In this document: one piece after another, positions 31,106-38,253 of the stretch
Position numbering within the stretch: position 1 is the stretch's first letter
Layout: the number at the start of each line of letters is the position of its first letter
Origin: Sphingopyxis sp. H115
GTDB lineage: Bacteria; Pseudomonadota; Alphaproteobacteria; Sphingomonadales; Sphingomonadaceae
Assembly (NCBI RefSeq): GCF_001468465.1
Contig: NZ_LNSA01000040.1
Location: 1 to 38,253, forward strand
Reading direction: 5' to 3'
DNA length: 38,253 nt
Translations under genes and position numbers: made by a program
The notes under the pieces: generated by a model
Seen by the model: only the letters and a program-made list of their open reading frames with translations
Databases searched by the model: none
Told to the model about the DNA's origin: nothing

Positions 31106-31929
31106 CGGGTCTGATGAAGGGCAAGCGCGGGCTGATCATGGGCCTTGCTAACGACAAATCGCTTGCCTGGGGCATTGCGAAGGCCCTGCACGCGCACGGC
31201 GCGGAACTGGCGATTTCGTACCAGGGCGACGTGATGCTGAAGCGCGTGAAGCCGCTGGCCGATGAGCTCGGCTGCGATTTCCTGATCGATTGCGACGTCG
31301 CCGACATGGACAATCTCGACGCGGCTTTCGCGACGCTCTCCGCGCGCTGGCCGACGATCGACTTCGTCGTGCATGCGATCGGCTATACCAACAAGGAGGC
31401 GCTGCGCGGCCATTATGCCGACGTCACGCTCGACGACTTCCTGATGACGATGAATATCAGCGTCTACAGCTTCACCGCGGTCGCCAAGCGCGCGGCGGCG
31501 ATGATGACCCCCTTCGACCCCGAAACGGGCAAGGGCGGCGGTTCGCTGCTCACGCTCAGCTATTATGGCGCGGAAAAGGTCATCCCGCACTATAACGTCA
31601 TGGGCGTCGCGAAATCGGCGCTCGAAACCAGCGTCAAATATCTCGCCAATGATTATGGCCCCCAGGGGGTGCGCGTGAACGCCATCTCGGCCGGCCCGAT
31701 CAAGACGCTCGCGGCATCGGGCATCGGCGACTTCCGCCTGATCCTCAAATGGAACGAGTATAACGCCCCGCTGCGCCGCAACGTCACGATCGACGATGTC
31801 GGCGGCTCGGCGCTCTACCTGCTCAGCGACCTTTCGGGCGGCGTCACCGGCGAAACGCATCATGTCGATGCGGGCTATCACACCGTCGGCATGAAACAGG
31901 AAGACGCGCCGGATATTGCGCTTGCCTGA
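31102..31929 (+). CDS. fabI: Enoyl-ACP reductase (NADH)
   Basis: It catalyses the last reduction of each fatty-acid elongation cycle and is the target of triclosan in many bacteria. The product is 275 residues with an SDR fold. The divergent FabI catalytic pair Tyr-x6-Lys is Tyr164 and Lys171 in the segment HYNVMGVAK, with a second conserved Tyr154. GLANDKSLAWGIAKAL (about 14-29) is the cofactor loop, and SAGPIKTLAASGI is the substrate loop. The ATG overlaps the stop of the BrkB-family gene. The reading continues past the start of the GNAT gene (14-base overlap). Identity is very secure. Confidence 0.97.
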   Translation: MTGLMKGKRGLIMGLANDKSLAWGIAKALHAHGAELAISYQGDVMLKRVKPLADELGCDFLIDCDVADMDNLDAAFATLSARWPTIDFVVHAIGYTNKEALRGHYADVTLDDFLMTMNISVYSFTAVAKRAAAMMTPFDPETGKGGGSLLTLSYYGAEKVIPHYNVMGVAKSALETSVKYLANDYGPQGVRVNAISAGPIKTLAASGIGDFRLILKWNEYNAPLRRNVTIDDVGGSALYLLSDLSGGVTGETHHVDAGYHTVGMKQEDAPDIALA

Positions 31930-32452
31930 TTCCGTCGCCATCCGCCCCGCGCGTGCGGAGGATGACGAGGCTATCGACAGCGTGATCCGCGCCGCCTTTG
32001 GCGCGAGCGAATATGGTCATCGGGGCGAAGCCGAGCTTGTCCGGATACTGGCGGCCGACGATGACGTCATGGTGTCGCTCGTCGCCGAACGGGACGGTGC
32101 GATCGCCGGGAATGTGCTGTTCAGCCGGATGGATATCGAGGCCGATGGTGCGCCGCTGGCGGGCGCGGGCCTTGCGCCGATATCGGTCATGCCCGGCCTT
32201 CAGGGGCAGGGGATCGGCGATGCGCTGATCCGCGGCGGGCTCGCGGTGCTGCGCGAACAAGGCGCCGCGATCAGCTTCGTCCTCGGTCACGAAAGCTATT
32301 ATCCGCGTTTCGGCTATTCGCCCGAACTCGCGGCGCGCTTCGCATCGCCCTTCGCGGGTCCGCATTTCATGGCGATGATGCTGGACTCGAACGCGGCTTG
32401 GCCGCTAGGCGGACGCGCCGACTATGCATCTGCATTCGGCCGCTTGGGGTAG
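31916..32452 (+). CDS. GNAT-family N-acetyltransferase
   Basis: The product is 178 residues with the GNAT fold. The acetyl-CoA-binding segment is LAPISVMPGLQGQGIGDALIRGGL, a QxxGxG-type loop (about 91-114), and FVLGHESYYPRFGYSP is the following strand-helix with the pantetheine-contact region. The substrate is unknown. There is no ATG; the start is a TTG at 31916 or at 31922, inside the end of fabI, suggesting coupled translation. It ends four bases before the aroC ATG. The family is secure. Confidence 0.9.
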   Translation: MRLPDSVAIRPARAEDDEAIDSVIRAAFGASEYGHRGEAELVRILAADDDVMVSLVAERDGAIAGNVLFSRMDIEADGAPLAGAGLAPISVMPGLQGQGIGDALIRGGLAVLREQGAAISFVLGHESYYPRFGYSPELAARFASPFAGPHFMAMMLDSNAAWPLGGRADYASAFGRLG

Positions 32453-32456
32453 GGCC

Positions 32457-33533
32457 ATGAGTTTCAACAGCTTCGGACGCGTTCTTCGCTTCACCACCTG
32501 GGGGGAAAGCCACGGTCCCGCGCTCGGTGCCGTCGTCGACGGCTGCCCGCCGCGCCTGTCGCTGTCCGAGGCCGATATCCAGCCATTCCTCGACAAGCGC
32601 CGCCCCGGCCAGTCGCGTCACACGACGCAGCGGCAGGAACCCGACCAGGTGCGCATCCTGTCGGGGGTGTTCGAAGGCAAGACGACGGGTACGCCGATCA
32701 GCCTGATGATCGAGAATGTCGACCAGCGGTCGAAGGATTATGGCGCGATCGCGCAGGCCTATCGCCCGGGCCACGCCGACTATGCCTATGACGCCAAATA
32801 TGGCATCCGCGATTATCGCGGCGGCGGCCGGTCGAGCGCACGCGAGACGGCGGCGCGCGTCGCGGCGGGCGGCGTCGCGCGGCTCGTGATTCCCGAGGTC
32901 CAGATCCACGCCTGGGTCGCCGAAATCGGTGGGGATGCGATCGATCCCGCCAATTTCGACCTCGAAGAGATTGATCGCAATCCCTTTTTCTGTCCCGACC
33001 CCGCCGCCGCACAGCGCTGGGAGGGCCTGATGGACGCGGCGCGCAAGGCGGGCAGTTCGCTGGGCGCGGTGATCGAATGCGCCGCGAGCGGTGTCCCGGC
33101 CGGCTGGGGCGCCCCGATCTATGCCAAGCTCGACAGCGACCTTGCCGCCGCGATGATGGGGATCAACGCGGTGAAGGGCGTCGAGATCGGCGCCGGCTTT
33201 CACGCCGCGAGGCTGCGCGGCGAGGAAAATGCCGACCCGATGCGCCCCGCGACCGACGGCAGCAACCGCCCCGACTTTCTTTCGAACAACGCCGGCGGCA
33301 TCGCGGGCGGCATTTCGACCGGCCAGCCGGTGGTCGTGCGCGTGGCTTTCAAGCCGACGAGTTCGATCCTCACCCCCGTGCCGACCGTCAACAAGGCGGG
33401 CGAGGCGACCGACATCGTCACCAAGGGCCGCCACGACCCGTGTGTGGGTATCCGCGGGGCGCCGGTGGTCGAGGCGATGATGGCGCTCGTCCTTGCGGAC
33501 CATAAATTGCTCCACCGGGCGCAGAACGGCTGA
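32457..33533 (+). CDS. aroC: Chorismate synthase
   Basis: It makes chorismate from 5-enolpyruvylshikimate 3-phosphate, the branch point of aromatic synthesis, using reduced FMN. The product is 358 residues. Signatures are GESHGPALGAVVDGCPP (active His19), GGGRSSARETAARVAAG, NNAGGIAGGISTGQPV and the RHDPCVGIRGAPVVEAM segment near the end. The ATG at 32457 follows an AGGG site and is four bases after the GNAT stop. It may be co-transcribed with the J-protein-to-GNAT group. Identity is very secure. Confidence 0.98.
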   Translation: MSFNSFGRVLRFTTWGESHGPALGAVVDGCPPRLSLSEADIQPFLDKRRPGQSRHTTQRQEPDQVRILSGVFEGKTTGTPISLMIENVDQRSKDYGAIAQAYRPGHADYAYDAKYGIRDYRGGGRSSARETAARVAAGGVARLVIPEVQIHAWVAEIGGDAIDPANFDLEEIDRNPFFCPDPAAAQRWEGLMDAARKAGSSLGAVIECAASGVPAGWGAPIYAKLDSDLAAAMMGINAVKGVEIGAGFHAARLRGEENADPMRPATDGSNRPDFLSNNAGGIAGGISTGQPVVVRVAFKPTSSILTPVPTVNKAGEATDIVTKGRHDPCVGIRGAPVVEAMMALVLADHKLLHRAQNG

Positions 33534-33540
33534 TCCGCAG

Positions 33541-35331
33541 ATGATCGACGGCGCGCGCCACTTCATCGGCGAATATCAGGCCATCATCGGGCTGGTCGTG
33601 CTGGCGCTGATGTTCGTCGGGTTCGTCCTCGAACGCTTTCCCGCGACGGTCGTCGCGATCCTCGGCACCTGCACCTTCCTGTTCCTCGGCATCCTGTCGG
33701 GGAAGGATCTGTTTTCGGTCTTTGCGAACCCCGCGCCGGTGACGATCGGCGCGATGTTCATCCTGTCGGGTGCGTTGCTGCGCACCGGGACGCTCGACGC
33801 GATCGCCAACCGCATCATCGCGCGCGCGCAGCGACGTCCGAAGCTGGCGCTCGCGGAGATGTTCCTCGGCGTCTATGTCGCCTCGGCCTTTCTCAATAAC
33901 ACGCCCGTCGTGGTGGTGATGATCCCGATCATGCTGAAGCTGGCGAACGCGCTGGGGATCAGTGCCAAACGGCTGCTCATGCCGCTGTCGTTCGTCGGGA
34001 TCCTGGGCGGCACGACCACGCTGATCGGGACATCGACCAACCTGCTCGTCGCCGCAGTGGCGGAGGAGAACGGGCTGGACCGCTTCGGCATCTTTACCAT
34101 CACCCCCGTCGGGCTGGTCGCCGGCGTATCGGGCATCCTGGCGCTGATCTTCATCGCGCGGCGCTTCCTTCCCGACGATGCGCCGTCGCAGATCGCGCTC
34201 AGCCAGGAACATCGCAGCTTCCTGACCGAAATCCGCATCCCCAAGGGCAGCAACCTGATCGGCCGGCGGTTCGGCGACATTCCCTTCGCGAAACGCGCCA
34301 ACGTCAAGCTCGTCGGGCTGAAACGCGGGGCGTCGCTGCGGCGGTCGGGCCTGCTCGACGAGGTCGCCGAGGAAGAGGATCGGCTTGTCGTACGGCTCGA
34401 CCTGTCCGAACTGCTGTCGCTGCGGGCGAACAAGAATATCGTGATCGGGCTGACGGCCGGCAACGACGAGGTCAGGCAGGACGACGAAGGGATTATCGAG
34501 GCGATGATCGCGCCCAGCCATCCCGCGATCGGTCGCCGGCTGCTCGAGATTCCGTTTCTGTCGATGCTGCGGGTGCGCATTCTGGGGATCGCGCGCTTCC
34601 GCAAGACGGCAGGCCCCGACCTGCCCAATGCGCGGGTACAGGCGATCGACCGCATCCTGGTGACCGGGCCCGCCGAACAGATCGAAGAAATGTACGGCAA
34701 TCCGCACCTTTATGGCGTCGGTTCGACCAGCGAACGCGAGTTTCGCCGCAACAAGGCCCCGATCGCCATCGGGGCGCTCGTCGGCGTGATCCTGCTCGCG
34801 GCGTTCAACGTCATGGATATCGGGGTTGCGGCGATCATCGGCGTCGGACTGATCCTGCTCACGCGCTGCATCGATGCGGACGAGGCGTGGGATTCGATCG
34901 ACGGAAACGTCCTTGTCCTGATCTTCGCGATGCTTGCGGTCGGCCTTGCGCTCGAAAATTCGGGCAGCGTTGCGCTCGTCGTGGGGGAATTGACCCCGCT
35001 GTTGCGCGACGTGCCGCCCTGGGCGCTGGTCGTTGCAACCTATGTCATTTCGGTGCTGCTGACCGAGATCGTGACGAACAATGCGGTCGCCATTCTGGTC
35101 ACCCCGCTCGCGATCGCGATCGCGCGCGAACTGGGCGTCGATCCCTATCCGCTCGTCGTGGCGGTGATGTTTGCGGCGTCGGCCAGCTTCGCAACCCCGA
35201 TCGGCTATCAGACGAACACGCTGGTCTACGCCGCCGGCAATTACCGCTTTGTCGACTTCTTCCGCGCAGGCATTCCGCTCACCCTCGCGGTCGGCGCGGC
35301 AACCTGCGTCGCGATAAGCCTGCTTATCTGA
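33541..35331 (+). CDS. SLC13/DASS-family permease with two TrkA-C domains
   Basis: The product is 596 residues with a two-part membrane domain and a soluble insert. Helices 1-6 lie at about 12-205 with the signature NNTPVVVVMIPIM. A cytoplasmic insert (about 215-395) holds two TrkA-C-like (RCK_C) domains, each with an IPKGSNLIGR or SHPAIGRRL strand. Helices 7-12 follow, with TEIVTNNAVAILVTPLAIA and SASFATPIGYQTN. This is the arrangement of SLC13 anion transporters carrying citrate, dicarboxylates or sulfate. The exact substrate is unknown. It starts eight bases after aroC. Confidence 0.9.
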   Translation: MIDGARHFIGEYQAIIGLVVLALMFVGFVLERFPATVVAILGTCTFLFLGILSGKDLFSVFANPAPVTIGAMFILSGALLRTGTLDAIANRIIARAQRRPKLALAEMFLGVYVASAFLNNTPVVVVMIPIMLKLANALGISAKRLLMPLSFVGILGGTTTLIGTSTNLLVAAVAEENGLDRFGIFTITPVGLVAGVSGILALIFIARRFLPDDAPSQIALSQEHRSFLTEIRIPKGSNLIGRRFGDIPFAKRANVKLVGLKRGASLRRSGLLDEVAEEEDRLVVRLDLSELLSLRANKNIVIGLTAGNDEVRQDDEGIIEAMIAPSHPAIGRRLLEIPFLSMLRVRILGIARFRKTAGPDLPNARVQAIDRILVTGPAEQIEEMYGNPHLYGVGSTSEREFRRNKAPIAIGALVGVILLAAFNVMDIGVAAIIGVGLILLTRCIDADEAWDSIDGNVLVLIFAMLAVGLALENSGSVALVVGELTPLLRDVPPWALVVATYVISVLLTEIVTNNAVAILVTPLAIAIARELGVDPYPLVVAVMFAASASFATPIGYQTNTLVYAAGNYRFVDFFRAGIPLTLAVGAATCVAISLLI

Positions 35332-35414
35332 CGCCTCGGCGATTGCCCGCGACGCGCCACCCTGTTACCCCCGCGCGATAATTTTCCGCCGGGGCGGGAC
35401 AGGGGAGTGATTGG

Positions 35415-36758
35415 ATGGCGCGTCGCCTTACTTTGTACATATTGATCGGCATGGTCCTTGGCATCGTCGTCGGATATCTGGTCCGCGTCTTCGTGCCCGC
35501 CGACAGTCAGGCCTTTGAATATTGGCTGCGCAGCTTTGGTACGCTGGCCACCATCTTCCTCAACCTCATCAAGATGCTCGTCGCGCCGCTGATCCTCGGC
35601 ACGCTCGTCACCGGCATCGCGCATATGGGCGACAGCTCGGCGCTCGGCCGCATCGGCACGCGCGCGATCGCCTGGTTCATCATCGCCAGCCTGATCTCGA
35701 TCAGCCTTGGCCTCATCATGGTGAACCTGCTCCAGCCGGGCGTCGGGGTCGATATGACCGCGTCGGCGCAATCGGTCGGCGAGGTGAAAAAGCTCGATAT
35801 GTTCGAGTTCATCGAACATGTTTTCCCCAAGAATGTCATCGCGGCGATGGCGGAAAACAACGTCCTCCAGATCCTCGTTTTTTCGCTGTTCGCCGGGGTC
35901 GGCCTGACGGCGCTCGGCGAAAAGGGCAAGCCGCTGGTGCGCGGCGCCGAAGCACTTGCCGAACTGATGCTCCAGATCACCGGCTATGTGATGCGTCTTG
36001 CGCCCTTCGCGGTGTTCGGCGCGCTGGCGAAGGTCGTTGCGCAAAATGGCCTCGGTATCCTCGCAACCTATGCCGAACTGCTGATCGAATTCTATATCGC
36101 GCTCGTCCTGCTGTGGGTGCTGCTGCTTGGCGCGGGGGCGATCTTCCTTCGCTCGCGGATCGTCGCGCTGGTACGCTATATCCGCGAGCCGTTGCTGATC
36201 GCCTTTTCGACCGCCTCGTCCGAAGCCGCGATGCCCAAGCTGTTCGAACAGCTCGACCGCTTCGGCGTTCCGCGCCGCATTTCGGGCTTCGTCCTCCCGC
36301 TCGGCTACAGCTTCAACCTCGACGGTTCGATGATGTACGCGAGTTTCGCGACGATCTTCATCGCACAGGCCTATGGCATCGAACTGTCGATCGGCACGCA
36401 GATCCTGATCCTGCTGACGCTCATGGTCTCGTCGAAGGGGATTGCGGCGGTGCCGCGCGCCAGCCTCGTCGTCATCACCGCAACGCTGGCGATGTTCGAC
36501 CTGCCGGTCGAAGGCGTCGCGCTCGTCTTTGCGATCGACCATTTCCTCGACATGGGCCGCACCGCCACCAATGTCGTCGGCAACGCGGTCGCGACTTCGG
36601 TCATCACCAAATGGGAAGGGATGCTCGAACATCCCGACCCAGCCTTCTCCGAAAGGCCGCACGCCCCGGCGCATACCGAGCATCATGGAACCCGCGGGCT
36701 CGACATTCGTGATAGTGAGGATGCCGGGGGGAGCAAGCCAGCGGCCGATACCGCGTAA
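35415..36758 (+). CDS. DAACS-family dicarboxylate/amino-acid:cation symporter (first copy)
   Basis: The product is 447 residues with the GltP/DctA fold. A GGGAG site precedes the ATG. Hairpin and helix motifs are present: ASSEAAMPKLFEQL, the NLDG cation-binding motif in YSFNLDGSMMY, and the TM8 motif DHFLDMGRTATNVVGN, whose Asp, Arg, Thr and Asn bind the substrate carboxylate. The C-terminus is a charged cytoplasmic tail with repeated His. It moves C4-dicarboxylates or acidic amino acids with Na+ or H+. A related gene follows after 47 bases. Confidence 0.94.
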   Translation: MARRLTLYILIGMVLGIVVGYLVRVFVPADSQAFEYWLRSFGTLATIFLNLIKMLVAPLILGTLVTGIAHMGDSSALGRIGTRAIAWFIIASLISISLGLIMVNLLQPGVGVDMTASAQSVGEVKKLDMFEFIEHVFPKNVIAAMAENNVLQILVFSLFAGVGLTALGEKGKPLVRGAEALAELMLQITGYVMRLAPFAVFGALAKVVAQNGLGILATYAELLIEFYIALVLLWVLLLGAGAIFLRSRIVALVRYIREPLLIAFSTASSEAAMPKLFEQLDRFGVPRRISGFVLPLGYSFNLDGSMMYASFATIFIAQAYGIELSIGTQILILLTLMVSSKGIAAVPRASLVVITATLAMFDLPVEGVALVFAIDHFLDMGRTATNVVGNAVATSVITKWEGMLEHPDPAFSERPHAPAHTEHHGTRGLDIRDSEDAGGSKPAADTA

Positions 36759-36805
36759 CGCGCGAGCTTCGGCCCGCCCACACCGGGGCGAGCAGGGAGC
36801 ACATT

Positions 36806-38131
36806 ATGGGCGAAGCAACGGCGATCGATCAGGCCGCGCGCGATGAGGTCCGCGCCCGCCAACTGCGCTGGCGGATGCTCATCGGCTTTCTCGCCGGGCT
36901 GACCGCGGGGCTTGCGGTCCATTATGGCGCGCCCGACGCGGCGTGGGTGGAGGGGCTGACCACTTACGTGACCGGGCCGCTCGGTCAGATATTCCTGCGG
37001 CTGCTTTTCATGCTCGTCATCCCGCTGCTCGTATCGGCGTTGATCGTCGGCGTCGCCGAGATGGGCGAAATGCGTGCGCTGAAAACGGTGGGCCTGCGCA
37101 CTCTTTTTTACACAATCGCGGTTTCGACCATCGCGGTCATCGTCAGCCTGGCGGTGGTCAATGCGATCCAGCCGGGCGCGGGGGTCGATCCCGCGCTCGC
37201 GCGCTCGCTGATGGCCGAAGGCGCGGCGGGCGCGCAGGCGATCGCCGATCGCGCGGGCGAGGCAAAGACCGGGATGGATGCCGTCGTCGCGATCGTCCCC
37301 GACAATATATTCGCCGCGATGGGGGCGAACGACGTGCTCGCGGTGATGTTCTTCGCGCTGTTTTTCGGCATCGGGCTGATGCTCGTTCGCACGCCGCAGA
37401 CCGAAGCGCTGAAGACGGTGATCGAGGGCGTGTTCGACGTGGTGATGAAGCTGATCGGCCTTGTCATCCGGCTGGCGCCGATCGCGGTTTTCTGTTTCAT
37501 GTTCAACCTCGCCGCGCAATTCGGCTGGGACCTGATCGTCCGTCTGTCGGCCTTTGTCGGCGTGGTGCTGCTAGCGCTCGCGATCCAGATGTTCATCGTC
37601 TTTCCCATCCTGCTCAAGACGCTGGCGGGGAAATCGCCGGTCGCCTTTTTTCGCGAGACGCAGGAGGCCTTTGTCATGGCGTTCGCGACCGCCTCGTCGA
37701 ACGCGACGCTGCCCACCGCGCTGCGCGTCGCGCACGATCGCCTTCGGCTTCCCGATAAGGTTGCGCGCTTCGTGCTGACGATCGGGGCGACCGCGAACCA
37801 GAACGGCACCGCGATGTTTGAAGGCGTGACGGTAATCTTCCTCGCGCAATTTTTCGGTATCGACCTGACGCTTCAACAACAGGTCGTCGTGATGCTCGTC
37901 TGCATCCTGGGCGGGATCGGTACGGCGGGCGTTCCGGCGGGCTCGCTCCCGGTAATCGCGCTGATCCTCGCGTCGGTCGGCGTCCCGCCCGAAGGCATCG
38001 GCCTGATCCTAGGCGTCGACCGCTTCCTCGACATGTGCCGCACGACGTTGAACGTCATCGGCGACCTGGTCGCGGCGACGGTCGTATCGGCGGGGACGGC
38101 GAAACCCGTTCGCGCCGATACGTCTTCCTAA
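36806..38131 (+). CDS. DAACS-family dicarboxylate/amino-acid:cation symporter (second copy)
   Basis: The product is 441 residues. An AGGGAG precedes the ATG. ASSNATLPTALRVAHD, ANQNGTAMFEG and the TM8 motif DRFLDMCRTTLNVIGD mark it as a DAACS transporter. It differs from the first copy in the cation motif (NQNG versus NLDG) and in the hairpin residue (Asn versus Glu), so the two probably have different substrate or ion preferences rather than being a recent duplication. The stop (38129-38131) overlaps the stop codon of a convergent minus-strand gene. The family is secure. Confidence 0.93.
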   Translation: MGEATAIDQAARDEVRARQLRWRMLIGFLAGLTAGLAVHYGAPDAAWVEGLTTYVTGPLGQIFLRLLFMLVIPLLVSALIVGVAEMGEMRALKTVGLRTLFYTIAVSTIAVIVSLAVVNAIQPGAGVDPALARSLMAEGAAGAQAIADRAGEAKTGMDAVVAIVPDNIFAAMGANDVLAVMFFALFFGIGLMLVRTPQTEALKTVIEGVFDVVMKLIGLVIRLAPIAVFCFMFNLAAQFGWDLIVRLSAFVGVVLLALAIQMFIVFPILLKTLAGKSPVAFFRETQEAFVMAFATASSNATLPTALRVAHDRLRLPDKVARFVLTIGATANQNGTAMFEGVTVIFLAQFFGIDLTLQQQVVVMLVCILGGIGTAGVPAGSLPVIALILASVGVPPEGIGLILGVDRFLDMCRTTLNVIGDLVAATVVSAGTAKPVRADTSS

Positions 38132-38253
38132 TCCTTGCGGACGCGTCCGTTGCGGTTGGGCGCCGTGGCCGGGCGCAGGGTCCGCGGCTTCTCTCGCGCG
38201 GCGGGCTCGGGCCGGACAGCCGGCGCTGGGCGCACGGCGCCCAACCGCAACGG
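38128..38253 (-). CDS. C-terminal tail of an unidentified gene (partial)
   Basis: On the minus strand a frame is open from the window edge for 41 codons to a TAG (38130-38128) that shares bases with the TAA of the symporter gene. The tail is rich in Arg, Pro and Ala and ends GRVRKD, a disordered basic extension of the kind found on some RNA-binding proteins. No domain is visible, so no function is assigned. A perfect 21-bp inverted repeat lies within it. Confidence 0.4.
   Translation of the reverse strand, partial: PLRLGAVRPAPAVRPEPAAREKPRTLRPATAPNRNGRVRKD
38147..38253. repeat. 21-bp perfect inverted repeat with 65-base spacer
   Basis: The 21 bases at 38147-38167 are the exact reverse complement of 38233-38253, the last bases of the window; the arms begin CCGTTGCGGTTGG and CACGGCGCCC. 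The second arm may continue beyond the window. In RNA it would make a long stem. It could be a terminator-like structure, or a repeat inside the Arg/Pro-rich coding tail. Confidence 0.75.

Overview
The window is high-GC DNA densely packed with genes and looks chromosomal, from an alphaproteobacterium of the order Sphingomonadales, most likely a Sphingopyxis-like organism. The basis is overall protein resemblance, the CrtZ carotenoid hydroxylase, the split sdhCDA operon, a DUF5076 protein and sphingomonad-type hypothetical proteins. I recognise no phage genes, insertion sequences, CRISPR arrays, tRNAs or rRNAs. No stretch longer than 300 bases lacks a gene. The species assignment is inference.

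Region by region. 1-2150: thiC on the minus strand behind a TPP riboswitch, with the first codons of a coupled downstream gene at the window edge. 2222-3574: a soluble globin-type chemotaxis receptor. 3677-5693: an Lrp/AsnC regulator divergent from alanine dehydrogenase (ald), then a small membrane protein and a terminator. 5928-7058: an unknown lipoprotein. 7219-9884: sdhC-sdhD-sdhA, with no sdhB following. 10024-14694 (minus): leuC, a secreted AHL-lactonase-like metallo-hydrolase, leuD, a quinone oxidoreductase, a DUF167 protein and a small membrane protein. 14839-15357: crtZ. 15354-18328 (minus): a glutathione S-transferase overlapping an NAD-dependent epimerase, and a serine hydrolase.

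18407-22249 (minus): a tightly overlapping seven-gene unit in which the two subunits of a 3-oxoacid CoA-transferase (scoA, scoB) are separated by four other genes. It is divergent from a LysR regulator at 22341 whose start codon lies inside a perfect 15-bp LysR-type palindrome. 23448-25384: an epoxide-hydrolase-like protein and an AraC regulator. 25407-26994: a divergent pair, a Cys-containing hypothetical and a second serine hydrolase. 27035-27466: a lower-GC hypothetical gene. 27553-28970: pdxH and a PhzF-family gene, coupled.

29093-38131 (plus): a long co-directional series: a DnaJ-type co-chaperone, a YihY/BrkB membrane protein, fabI, a GNAT acetyltransferase, aroC, an SLC13-type permease and two tandem DAACS dicarboxylate/amino-acid symporters. 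The first five are tightly packed or overlapping and are probably co-transcribed. A minus-strand gene enters at the right edge.

Most genes are housekeeping: thiamine, leucine, chorismate, fatty acid, pyridoxal phosphate and TCA functions. The parts most worth following are the interrupted scoA/scoB operon with its operators, the lactonase inside leuCD, the missing sdhB, and a set of regulator and pigment genes with -10-like boxes exactly six bases before an ATG that has no ribosome binding site.
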